Below, piece by piece: positions 7,901 to 15,381 of a stretch of 17,930 nt of DNA (position 1 is its first letter; every line of letters begins with the position of its first letter). The translations under genes and the position numbers were made by a program. This DNA is from an uncultured Chromatiaceae bacterium. GTDB taxonomy: Bacteria; Pseudomonadota; Gammaproteobacteria; Enterobacterales; Alteromonadaceae. The notes below the pieces were generated by a model. That model worked only from the letters and a program-made list of their open reading frames with translations, made no database searches and was not told where the DNA came from. Location of the stretch: the NCBI GenBank assembly GCA_946481195.1, contig CAMLNG010000015.1:1-17930 (forward strand). The letters are read 5' to 3'.

Positions 7901-8793
7901 TCCAGCTTTTTTAGCCAATCTGCCAGGTCACGGAAATGCCCGCTTTTAGCCTGCGCCGCCGTCAGCATCGAAATATGGTCATAATTCAACGCATCGCCCT
8001 GTGCTTTGCCGAGCAAACGGAACTGCGCGCCGGCAAGACCGGTTTCCTGCATCAGCAGTTTGACATCCTTGGCATGCCCCAACACTTTGTCATTGACCGC
8101 CGCAAAAAACCAGGCGGGTGGCCAGTGCAGCTGCTGCGCTGCCGCGCTGTAATCAAAGCCATCGGTCGGGTCAACAAAATGGTGATGCTTAATCCAATGG
8201 ATGGTATCGCGTAAAAACTGCAGCGGTTCATCATCAGCGCCAAGCTTCCACTGCTTTGCCGGCAGAAAACCTCGTTTTTGCGCTAACCAGGGGCAAAGTT
8301 TGTTCCAGACCCAATCCACCTGCAAAGTTTTTTGCCAGGAGCGCACGCTGATGCGTCTTTTGCTGCCAAAGCAGACGATGGCCCGCACCTTGTCCAGTAG
8401 CTCAGGCTGGCGCGCCAAAGCCGCCAGCGCGACTACCCCACCCCAACTGTGGCAGACAATGCTGATTTTTTGCTGATGACGCAAAAAAACATCATTCAGC
8501 AAAGCCGGAATATCCCGGCAAATCAGCTGATGCTGGTTTTGGTCAAAACCACTGCTGACATGAGGCTTTGACAGGCCGCGGCCGGCAAAATCGGCGCTGT
8601 AAACACTAAAACCGTCATCGGCAAGAAAACACCCCAGCCCCTTGCCCGAGCTGCTGTAAAAAATCCGGCCATTCTCAATAGCCCCGTGTAACATCAGCAC
8701 CGGCGACGCACTGACATGATGCGGTACCAGCGCTTTGAGATGCAGCTGATAAGCGCCTTGATCTACGTAGACTGAATGCTGCTGATGTTTCAT
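7897..8793 (-). CDS. Alpha/beta-fold hydrolase coupled to serB
   Basis: A 298-residue alpha/beta hydrolase with a plausible full triad: Ser116 in the nucleophile elbow CHSWGG, Asp235 (VNDKVLG) and His273 (NYDHISML). An oxyanion-type LHGAIENG lies at 35-42. The elbow starts with Cys where the usual pattern G-x-S-x-G has Gly, a tolerated variant. No signal peptide or membrane segment is seen, so it should be cytoplasmic. The family includes esterases, lipases, thioesterases and C-C hydrolases, and the substrate cannot be told from sequence. Its ATG overlaps the serB stop (ATGA), so it is translated with serB. At the other end its TAA overlaps the PilZ gene stop by 4 bases, with no room for a terminator. 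Confidence 0.88.
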   Translation of the reverse strand: MKHQQHSVYVDQGAYQLHLKALVPHHVSASPVLMLHGAIENGRIFYSSSGKGLGCFLADDGFSVYSADFAGRGLSKPHVSSGFDQNQHQLICRDIPALLNDVFLRHQQKISIVCHSWGGVVALAALARQPELLDKVRAIVCFGSKRRISVRSWQKTLQVDWVWNKLCPWLAQKRGFLPAKQWKLGADDEPLQFLRDTIHWIKHHHFVDPTDGFDYSAAAQQLHWPPAWFFAAVNDKVLGHAKDVKLLMQETGLAGAQFRLLGKAQGDALNYDHISMLTAAQAKSGHFRDLADWLKKLD

Positions 8794-9812
8794 GCGATGC
8801 TGTCAGTACAATCGAATAAATACAATAACTGCAGTAAAGAACCCTGCCGGATCGCATATTGCGCCTGGGCCTGTACTAATGGTTTGGCATGGAATGCGAC
8901 GCCTAATCCCGCGACAGCGAGCATGGGCAAATCATTAGCGCCATCGCCGATAGCAACGGTCTGAGCCTTGGGAATAGCGCGTACAGCGGCAAGCTGCTGC
9001 ACCACTTGAGCTTTCACCTTTGCATCGACAATGTCCCCCAGCACTTGCCCGGTTAGTTTGCCGTCATTAATCTCCAGCACATTGGCAAAAGTCGCACTGA
9101 GCCCCAGCCGTTGCTGCAGCGCTGCGGTAAAATAGGTAAAACCACCGGAGGCAATGGCCACAGTCCACTGATGCTGTTGCAACGTTGCTACCAGCGCTTC
9201 GAGCCCTGGCATCAGCGGTAAGCGCTCCAGGACAGTCGCCAGCACTTGTTCAGGCGCATCTTTTAACGTTGCCACCCGCTGGCGCAGGCTTTGGGCAAAA
9301 TCCAGCTCACCACGCATTGCTGCCGCCGTCACTGCAGCCACTTGCGGTCCGACGCCGGCCAGCAAGGCAATTTCATCAATACATTCAATCTGGATGGCCG
9401 TGCTGTCCATATCCATCACCAGCACGCCTGGAGTGGTTAGTTTTGGCATCGCTGTCAGATAATTCAGCTCCAGTCCAAGCGCTACTGCCTGCTCACGCAA
9501 TTGGCTGACGGTTTCAGTAGCCAGCGGTGATTGCAGCTGCAGCTCCAGTGCCGGCGCTAAATCTGCATGGGGCTGACAGATTAAAGCGTACGCTGGCTGG
9601 GCCACCGTCTGCAGCAGTTGGCGCAGCTTGGTCTGCGTGAGCATGTCCGGCTGTGCGCTCCAGATCCGTATCACAGCGCCAGCAGTTGTTGCTGTCAGAA
9701 CCGGGCTTAACTGTAAACCTTCGGCAGTCTCCTGCAAAAGCACGAATGGATGCTGTTGAAATAACTCAGAAAAAAACTGTTCTGCTGGTTGAACTGCAAT
9801 ATCAGACGTCAT
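8790..9812 (-). CDS. serB: Phosphoserine phosphatase SerB
   Basis: SerB dephosphorylates O-phospho-L-serine, the last step of serine synthesis, in the cytosol. It is a HAD-family enzyme: motif I DMDST with nucleophile Asp134 and Asp136, motif II Ser222 in IASGGFT, a motif III lysine in VDAKVK, and motif IV GDGANDLPM (289-297). The CIDEIA and MRGELDF segments are typical of SerB. The N-terminal 120 residues form the variable regulatory part. From ATG 9812 it has 340 residues. A GTG at 9821 would add three and has CAGG at better spacing, so the start is uncertain by three codons. It is divergent from smp, as in E. coli, and overlaps the hydrolase gene by 4 bases. Confidence 0.97.
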   Translation of the reverse strand: MTSDIAVQPAEQFFSELFQQHPFVLLQETAEGLQLSPVLTATTAGAVIRIWSAQPDMLTQTKLRQLLQTVAQPAYALICQPHADLAPALELQLQSPLATETVSQLREQAVALGLELNYLTAMPKLTTPGVLVMDMDSTAIQIECIDEIALLAGVGPQVAAVTAAAMRGELDFAQSLRQRVATLKDAPEQVLATVLERLPLMPGLEALVATLQQHQWTVAIASGGFTYFTAALQQRLGLSATFANVLEINDGKLTGQVLGDIVDAKVKAQVVQQLAAVRAIPKAQTVAIGDGANDLPMLAVAGLGVAFHAKPLVQAQAQYAIRQGSLLQLLYLFDCTDSIA

Positions 9813-9854
9813 ACGACTCACGGGCGTACCTGTACTTTAAGTGGGCTGCGTGGC

Positions 9855-9884
9855 ATTCTACCGGCATTTTTCCGGCCTTGTCAG
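9855..9884 (-). promoter_or_regulatory. Sigma-70 promoter of serB
   Basis: On the minus strand CTGACA (9884-9879, 5 of 6) is followed after 18 bases by TAGAAT (9860-9855, 5 of 6). Transcription would start near 9848, about 30 bases before the serB start. The element lies inside the 88-base gap between the divergent serB and smp genes. Confidence 0.6.
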
Positions 9885-9900
9885 CGGATCATCAGGACAA

Positions 9901-10539
9901 ATGTCAGTAAAAAAGCCAAAAAAATCAGCGAAAATCTGGCGCAGCGCCCAATTCATCCTGGCGGTGTGTGGATTTATCCTGTTGTTGCAATGGTGGCAAC
10001 AAAGTAATAAACATGGCGAGCAGCTGTTTGCCGAACAAAGCGCCGTACTGATGCGCGAAACCTTAAAAGCCCTGGCGCAAACCTGTGCGTATCTGATTGA
10101 AAACGATCAGCTCGAAGGCCTCAAAGCGCTGACCCAGCAAATGGCCTCCAATCCTTATCTGCACGATGTGGTGGTGTATGATGCCAACGGCGTGCGCCTC
10201 AGTGAATCCGCCGGCAGTGAACCCGCCCGGCTGTTGTATGCGCCGCAAACACCAGACCATTTGTTGCCGATGGTGCAGGAAATTTATCAGGGCGAGCAGT
10301 TGCTGGGCTACATCAAAATCAGCCTGAAACAATACAGCAGCTTTGATGCAGTAAGTTCCAGCTGGCATCAGCTGATGGAGCAAGTGCTGTGGATGCTGGC
10401 TTTTGCCGCATTGCTGGCATTGATGCTGCGCGGCTCATTGCAGGCGCTGTCGCACAAATTGGCGTCGAACAAAGCGTTACATCATGCCGCGATGGATAGT
10501 CCGGAACATCAGACGCATCATATTCCGCCTAAAGTCTGA
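9901..10539 (+). CDS. smp: Smp/YtjB family membrane protein
   Basis: A 212-residue inner-membrane protein with a basic N-terminus (VKKPKKSAK), a membrane segment at about 17-32, a periplasmic domain of about 130 residues (including VVVYDANGVRLSESAG, as in sensory periplasmic domains) and a second membrane segment at about 162-178. It ends in a short His-rich cytoplasmic tail. E. coli smp/ytjB has the same topology, similar length (214), and the same divergent position next to serB, which supports orthology more than the modest sequence similarity does. Its molecular function is not established. ATG 9901 has AGGA shortly upstream. The gene converges on yjjV with only 9 bases between the stops. 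Confidence 0.85.
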   Translation: MSVKKPKKSAKIWRSAQFILAVCGFILLLQWWQQSNKHGEQLFAEQSAVLMRETLKALAQTCAYLIENDQLEGLKALTQQMASNPYLHDVVVYDANGVRLSESAGSEPARLLYAPQTPDHLLPMVQEIYQGEQLLGYIKISLKQYSSFDAVSSSWHQLMEQVLWMLAFAALLALMLRGSLQALSHKLASNKALHHAAMDSPEHQTHHIPPKV

Positions 10540-10548
10540 CATCACCAA

Positions 10549-11364
10549 CTACTGCTTTAACTTTAAAGCGCTGAGGCTGTTCTGCCACAGCGCCTCTGCC
10601 AGTACAGCCGGCGCTTCAGACCGCAGGGTACACAGCTGCTGAAACACCAGGCCGAGCTGCGCCGGAGTATTGACCTGCCCCTGAAAGCCGGCCAGCGGCA
10701 TCGCTGGCGCGTCGGTTTCCAGCACCATCGCAGCTAATGGCAGCTTTTTCACCGTGTCGCGGGTTTTCTGTGCCCGTTCATAGCTGATAGTGCCGCCAAT
10801 GCCGAGCTTAAACCCTTGATCCAAAAAGGCATGAGCCTGTGCCTGACTGCCGGAAAAAGCATGCAAAATACCGCCAAGACTAAACTGCTGACGTTTTAAT
10901 TCGGCGAGTAACGCCGGCTGTGATTTGCGGTGATGCAGCACCACCGGTTTGCCTGCTTTTGCGGCTAACGCCAACTGTGCGCTGAATAACCTCTGTTGCC
11001 ACTGATGCAGTTGCTGCGTAGCCGCTTCATCTTCAGCACTGAGCGCAAAATCGAGGCCAATCTCACCGACAGCACAGACGCCGGGTTCGGTTTGCAGCAG
11101 CCCGGCCAGTGCAGCAAGCTGTTGCTCAGTCGCACCCTGCGCCCACCAGGGATGGATACCGAGCGCAACGTCGAGCTGCAGCGCTGTGGTTTGTTGTTGT
11201 TGCTGCAACAAAGCATTCCAGCGCGCGGCTTCAACTGCCGGCACCAGCACACGACGAACGCCGGCTTTGACCGCATCGGCAAGAAATACCGGCAAATCAG
11301 TGGCAAGCTCGAGCAAATCCAGGTGGCAGTGGGTGTCAAATAAAACAGGCACAGACGATGGCAT
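10549..11364 (-). CDS. yjjV: TatD-family metal-dependent hydrolase (YjjV type)
   Basis: A 271-residue TatD-family TIM-barrel hydrolase. Metal ligands are His12/His14 (DTHCHLD), Glu101 (VGEIGLDF), His144 (VLHH), His168 (HAFSGS) and Asp218 (LETDAP). TatD proteins are metal-dependent nucleases or deoxyribonucleases; the exact substrate of YjjV is not settled. I assign YjjV rather than TatD or YcfH because the C-terminal half (IGGTISYERAQKTRD, MPLAGFQGQVNTPAQ) follows the YjjV pattern closely. In E. coli yjjV also lies in the same chromosomal region as smp-serB-radA. The ATG at 11364 has an AAGAG ribosome site. The stop is 9 bases from that of smp, with no terminator visible between them. Confidence 0.92.
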   Translation of the reverse strand: MPSSVPVLFDTHCHLDLLELATDLPVFLADAVKAGVRRVLVPAVEAARWNALLQQQQQTTALQLDVALGIHPWWAQGATEQQLAALAGLLQTEPGVCAVGEIGLDFALSAEDEAATQQLHQWQQRLFSAQLALAAKAGKPVVLHHRKSQPALLAELKRQQFSLGGILHAFSGSQAQAHAFLDQGFKLGIGGTISYERAQKTRDTVKKLPLAAMVLETDAPAMPLAGFQGQVNTPAQLGLVFQQLCTLRSEAPAVLAEALWQNSLSALKLKQ

Positions 11365-11429
11365 TTCGGCTCTTTAGCAAGCGATGATTGGACGCATTGC
11401 AGCAGAACTCAGGGCAGGAAGCAAGGAGC

Positions 11430-11466
11430 AAAAACAAAACCCGGCACGTGCCGGGTTTTGTTTTTT
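11430..11466. terminator. Strong bidirectional terminator, 36-base perfect palindrome
   Basis: Bases 11430-11465 form a perfect inverted repeat centred on CACGTG (11445-11450). The GC-rich core (CCCGGCAC pairing with GTGCCGGG) is flanked by A-rich and T-rich arms. It lies five bases beyond the M28 peptidase stop (11471) and serves that minus-strand gene. The plus-strand T tract means it would also stop plus-strand transcripts arriving through yjjV. Confidence 0.92.
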
Positions 11467-11470
11467 AGAA

Positions 11471-13159
11471 TCAGAGCTGACCGCTTTCCAGCGTGCTCTT
11501 CGCCTCCAGCTCGGCTTTACGCCGCTCTTTCTGGCTTTCTAAATCCTGCCGTTGCTGCTGCACTGACGACGCCGGGGTTGGCATCGGTTTACGCGGCAGC
11601 TTTTTATCCGCCATCGCCGCTTCATACAGGAATCCGGCCATGATCACTGACGCTTGCTTCAGGTCATCTTCAATCACATGGTCAATCGAATCGATATGCG
11701 TGTGATGCAGACGGGTACTGTAATCGAGCGGGTCCTGAATAAACTGGAAGCCCGGCAAACCAACGTCATCAAAGGATTCATGGTCAGTGCCGCCGGTCGA
11801 ACGCGGTGATATGGTGCCGCTGCTTAAATCCATGTAAGGACCAAACCAATCGGTAAAAATCGGTTTCACTGCCACGTTGCCTTCGGTGTAGATACCGCGG
11901 AAGCGACCACTGCCGTTATCCATATTCAGGTATACCGACAGCTTGTCATAACCGGCTTTGGGCGAAATTGGCCAGCCCGGATTTGACCACAAATAACGCG
12001 GCAAGGCTTTTTCAGCAGGATCTGTCGGCGCCGGGCGGCTGGCCAGGAAATCGTTAACATAAGCGCGTGAGCCATACAGCCCCTGCTCTTCACCAGACCA
12101 GAGCGCAATGCGGATCGTGCGTTTTGGCTTGATGTTCAGTTTGGCCAGAATGCGCACAGCTTCCATCGCGACTGCGACGCCAGCGCCGTTATCCACAGCG
12201 CCATCGCTGGCGTGCCAGGAATCCAGGTGCGCACCGACCATCACCACTTCGCCGTTTTTATCCGTCCCCGGAATTTCGGCAATAGTGTTATAAGCGTTTT
12301 TGTCGTCATCATGGAACTGCGCTTTGATGTCCAGCGTCAGTTGTGGTTGCTCTTTGCGGTCCAGCATCCGTAACAGCTGACCATAATCTTCCTGCTCGAT
12401 AATGATCGCTGGCACGCCAAAGGTTTCGCCGATTTTGTGCGATTTGCCAAACACCCGCACCAGACCGCCCTGACGGCTGGAGCGGTAGATGATACCGGCC
12501 GCCTGCTCTTTGACTAAAAAGGCACTCAGCGCTTTGTTAAATTGATATGCCTGTTTGCGGCTCGCGCGCAGCGCTTTGGTCATGGCCGATTCGTAACTCG
12601 GGCGCGCCCCAACATCCGCATCTTTTAAGCTGTTCAGTTTGTCGCTGCCAAGGCGTTCAAAAATGATGGTATTTGGCGGTTCAATTTTCAGATCTTCGCC
12701 CATCATCAGATACTTGCCACGTAACTTGCCGGCATATTGAGCAAGTTCGGCTTCGGTGTTGACGTCAAACATCATCACTTCACCCGCCACAGGCCCGTTG
12801 GTGCCGGGCGTCCAGGCCACCGGGATCCCGTGCAAAGACACCGCTCTTGGCGCTGTCAGTGCGATGCTGGATGCCGATGAGCTCCAGCCGCGGCCAAATT
12901 CAAAGGCGTGTAACTGGGCATTCTTCAGGCCCCAGCTTTGCAGCTGCTGTTTCGTCCAGTGGTTGGCCGTCGTCATTTGCGGCGACGCGGTCAAACGCGG
13001 ACCAATATTGTCAGTCAGATATTCCAGCGTATGCAGCACTTCACTCTGATACAGACCTTCGTGGCGGATTTTATTCGCCACATCCAAATCGGCGGCCAGC
13101 ACTTGTGATACCGCCAGAGCCAGTACCGATACGGCAGCCTTATTTAACATTCGTTGCAT
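11471..13159 (-). CDS. Secreted M28-family metallopeptidase (carboxypeptidase Q-like)
   Basis: A 562-residue exported zinc peptidase. A Sec signal peptide (VSVLALAVSQVLAA) ends near residue 24. The M28 zinc site is complete: His311 and Asp313 (GAHLDSW), Asp323 (DGAVDNGAG), the Glu357/Glu358 pair (SGEEQG), Asp414 (LNMDNGSG) and His near 486 (RLHHTHID). Spacing and the HLDSW/DNGAG form resemble plasma glutamate carboxypeptidase-type aminopeptidases, so it probably trims peptides outside the cytosol. An insert around 130-270 may be a PA-like lid. The last 45 or so residues are highly charged and Gln-rich, an unusual tail. ATG 13159 is chosen because GGGA lies eight bases upstream; ATG 13165 would have only two bases of spacing. 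It is a single gene with its own terminator. Confidence 0.92.
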   Translation of the reverse strand: MQRMLNKAAVSVLALAVSQVLAADLDVANKIRHEGLYQSEVLHTLEYLTDNIGPRLTASPQMTTANHWTKQQLQSWGLKNAQLHAFEFGRGWSSSASSIALTAPRAVSLHGIPVAWTPGTNGPVAGEVMMFDVNTEAELAQYAGKLRGKYLMMGEDLKIEPPNTIIFERLGSDKLNSLKDADVGARPSYESAMTKALRASRKQAYQFNKALSAFLVKEQAAGIIYRSSRQGGLVRVFGKSHKIGETFGVPAIIIEQEDYGQLLRMLDRKEQPQLTLDIKAQFHDDDKNAYNTIAEIPGTDKNGEVVMVGAHLDSWHASDGAVDNGAGVAVAMEAVRILAKLNIKPKRTIRIALWSGEEQGLYGSRAYVNDFLASRPAPTDPAEKALPRYLWSNPGWPISPKAGYDKLSVYLNMDNGSGRFRGIYTEGNVAVKPIFTDWFGPYMDLSSGTISPRSTGGTDHESFDDVGLPGFQFIQDPLDYSTRLHHTHIDSIDHVIEDDLKQASVIMAGFLYEAAMADKKLPRKPMPTPASSVQQQRQDLESQKERRKAELEAKSTLESGQL

Positions 13160-13332
13160 AACCATGTTCCCGCATATTTTTTGTTGTTGTGATTCAGCCT
13201 TGTATTGCGACAAGGTGTTCCCTGACGCTGCGCCTGCTAGTTGATGATTTTTTCGGAACAGCTGTAGCAGACTCAGCCAGCGAGGCCGGCAAGGCAATTG
13301 CTTTGCGGTCAACACAGTATTTACATCGACAA

Positions 13333-13351
13333 TCTGCCAGTCGCCGGCAGA
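13333..13351 (-). terminator. Weak hairpin just after the exporter operon
   Basis: TCTGCC (13333-13338) pairs with GGCAGA (13346-13351) over a 7-base loop, immediately after the permease stop (13353) on the minus strand. There is no proper T tract, so it is a poor intrinsic terminator and may instead be a 3' end stabiliser, or nothing. Confidence 0.25.
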
Positions 13352-13352
13352 C

Positions 13353-14474
13353 TTAATCCAACCGCTTACGAAATTGCAAAGTCGCGAGCGTCATGCCCAC
13401 CACAATAAAAGCCGCTAACACCATGATATCGTTCAGAAGTGAAGTCCAATGCGCATCACGCAGCACCACTGCCCGTACCAGCCGGACATAGTGTGTGGCC
13501 GGCAATAATTCAGCAATGTATTGCGCCGGTTTTGGCATCGCCACATAAGGGAACATAAAACCGGACAATAAAATCGACGGCAGCAGGATAAACACCGTCA
13601 GTTGCATTGCCTGCAGCTGAGTCTGCGCTTTGGTTGAAATCAATAATCCCAGCGTCAGACTGGCCAGAATAAACAGCAAAGTCACCAGCCACAACGATAG
13701 CCATTGCTCAGGTAACGGTACCGCAAACAGGCCATGGCCGAGGCCCAGAATGATCGCCACCTGTAATAAACCAATGGCGATATAAGGCAGAATTTTCCCG
13801 AGCATCAGCTCCAGTGGCCGGATTGGCGTATTGATTAAAAACTCCATATTGCCCTGTTCGCGCTCGCGCACTATGGCGGCAGAGGTAAACAGGATCATCG
13901 TCATCGTCAGGATCACCGCAATGAGGCCCGGCACTATATTGACCGCGGTGCGCCGCTCCGGGTTATAAAAATTCACCACATCAAATATTGCACTTGGTGG
14001 TAGCGCCGCTTCGCGATGCAGCGGTGAAAGCTGCGACAGTGGCATCTGCCTGAGTGCATTCACTGCATTGCCAAGCATTGGATCTGAGCCGTCAGTGATC
14101 CACTGCGCTATGGCTCTGTTGCCACCGCGCCGGCGTTCGTCCAGCCGGCGTTCGAAGTCGGCCGGGATCACTAAAATGGCGTTGACCTGCCCGGCACTCA
14201 GCGCCGTTTTGGCTTTAGGCAGATCAGCAAATCCAGGCACAAAACGCACGGCCTGCGAGGCCTGCAAATCGGCCGCCAGCTGCCGGGCCGCGCTGCTGTT
14301 ACTTTGATCAACCAGCGCTGCCGGCACCTGCCGCACGTCCGTGTTGATGGCGTAGCCAAATAACATCAGCTGCACCAGCGGGATCATCACAATCATGGCA
14401 AAAGTGATGCGGTCACGGGATAACTGCCAAATCTCTTTACGAAAAATCGCGTGAATGCGAGACAGACTCAGCAT
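13353..14474 (-). CDS. ABC-2 type exporter permease (YbhS/YhhJ-like)
   Basis: A 373-residue inner-membrane permease of the ABC-2 class. Membrane segment 1 lies at about 24-43, followed by a periplasmic domain of about 130 residues with the ITDGSDP motif. Five more segments lie near 179-201, 228-250, 259-281, 291-311 and 348-366. The REREQGNMEFL motif (203-213) and the C-terminal KRLD ending match YbhS/YhhJ. I chose ATG 14474 because GGAG lies six bases upstream; it overlaps the ATPase gene by 38 bases. It is the only permease in the operon, so it presumably works as a homodimer with two copies of the ATPase. The substrate is unknown; related systems export drugs or other toxic compounds. Confidence 0.92.
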   Translation of the reverse strand: MLSLSRIHAIFRKEIWQLSRDRITFAMIVMIPLVQLMLFGYAINTDVRQVPAALVDQSNSSAARQLAADLQASQAVRFVPGFADLPKAKTALSAGQVNAILVIPADFERRLDERRRGGNRAIAQWITDGSDPMLGNAVNALRQMPLSQLSPLHREAALPPSAIFDVVNFYNPERRTAVNIVPGLIAVILTMTMILFTSAAIVREREQGNMEFLINTPIRPLELMLGKILPYIAIGLLQVAIILGLGHGLFAVPLPEQWLSLWLVTLLFILASLTLGLLISTKAQTQLQAMQLTVFILLPSILLSGFMFPYVAMPKPAQYIAELLPATHYVRLVRAVVLRDAHWTSLLNDIMVLAAFIVVGMTLATLQFRKRLD

Positions 14475-15381
14475 AAGCAGCTCCGGTATTGACAACAAAA
14501 ACATCTTCGAGCGAAGGACGCACTGGCTCGCAATGATAAACAGCGCTGAGCTTCTGGCGTAAAGTGGATACCGACCAGCCGGCAGATTTATAAACTAACA
14601 GTCGCAGTGACTGACCAATCTGCGCCGCTGACATGATTTGTGGCCACTGCAGCACCTGGCGGCGTAACTGGCGTAAGTCGTGGCCGCTGACTTCATACAC
14701 ATCGGCCGGCATCTGCGCCATTAAATCCACCGGGCTGCCGTCAGCGCGTTTTTCACCGCGCTCCAAAATCGCCAGGCGGTGGCAACGTTCCGCTTCGTCC
14801 ATGTAATGGGTGGAGACTAAAATCGTGGTGCCGGCGTCACTTAAATCAAACAACCGCTCCCAGAATTCACGGCGGTTTTCCGGGTCGACCGCTGAGGTTG
14901 GTTCATCGAGAAATAACAGCGCCGGCTGATGCATGGTCGCGGCTGCGAGCGCCAGCCGCTGCTTCTGGCCGCCGCTCAAACTGCCGGCCCGCACTTGCTG
15001 TTTGTCTTTCAGCTGATACAGCTCCAGCAGTTGGCGAATGCGTGCTGGCCGCTCGCGCCGGGTTAACTGATAAATACCGGCGACAAACTGCAGGTTCTCC
15101 AGCACCGTTAAATTGTCATACAACGAAAACTTCTGCGTCATATATCCAATACGCTGGCGCAAAAGATCCGCCTGACGTGGCAGCTCCAGCCCCAATACTT
15201 TGATCATACCGCTGCTGGGGGTTAATAAGCCGGTCAGCATGCGGATTGAGGTTGATTTGCCGCAGCCATTAGGGCCAAGAAAACCATAGATACAGCCAGT
15301 GGGGATTTGTAAATCCAGCTGATTCACCGCCAGATAATCCCCAAAACGCCGGCTCATGCCCTGTACATCAATCGCCAGCAT
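14437..15381 (-). CDS. ABC exporter ATP-binding protein (YbhF-like, single domain)
   Basis: A 314-residue cytoplasmic ATPase subunit: Walker A GPNGCGKST (36-44), Q-loop YMTQKFSLYDNLT, signature LSGGQKQRLALA (135-146), Walker B LLFLDEPTS (155-163) and H-loop His192 (STHYMDEAERC). A C-terminal region of about 100 residues typical of ABC-2 export ATPases follows. YbhF and RbbA of E. coli carry two fused nucleotide-binding domains; this one has a single domain. ATG 15381 is chosen because AGAGG sits nine bases upstream. An ATG at 15390 would have that site touching it. It overlaps the adaptor gene by 14 bases and the permease gene by 38. Confidence 0.94.
   Translation of the reverse strand: MLAIDVQGMSRRFGDYLAVNQLDLQIPTGCIYGFLGPNGCGKSTSIRMLTGLLTPSSGMIKVLGLELPRQADLLRQRIGYMTQKFSLYDNLTVLENLQFVAGIYQLTRRERPARIRQLLELYQLKDKQQVRAGSLSGGQKQRLALAAATMHQPALLFLDEPTSAVDPENRREFWERLFDLSDAGTTILVSTHYMDEAERCHRLAILERGEKRADGSPVDLMAQMPADVYEVSGHDLRQLRRQVLQWPQIMSAAQIGQSLRLLVYKSAGWSVSTLRQKLSAVYHCEPVRPSLEDVFVVNTGAAYAESVSHSRDFS

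Noticed and set aside
13160..13315. N-terminal extension of the M28 peptidase frame to 13315
   Set aside because: The extension would bury the signal peptide about 60 residues inside; a good ribosome site supports a start at 13159.
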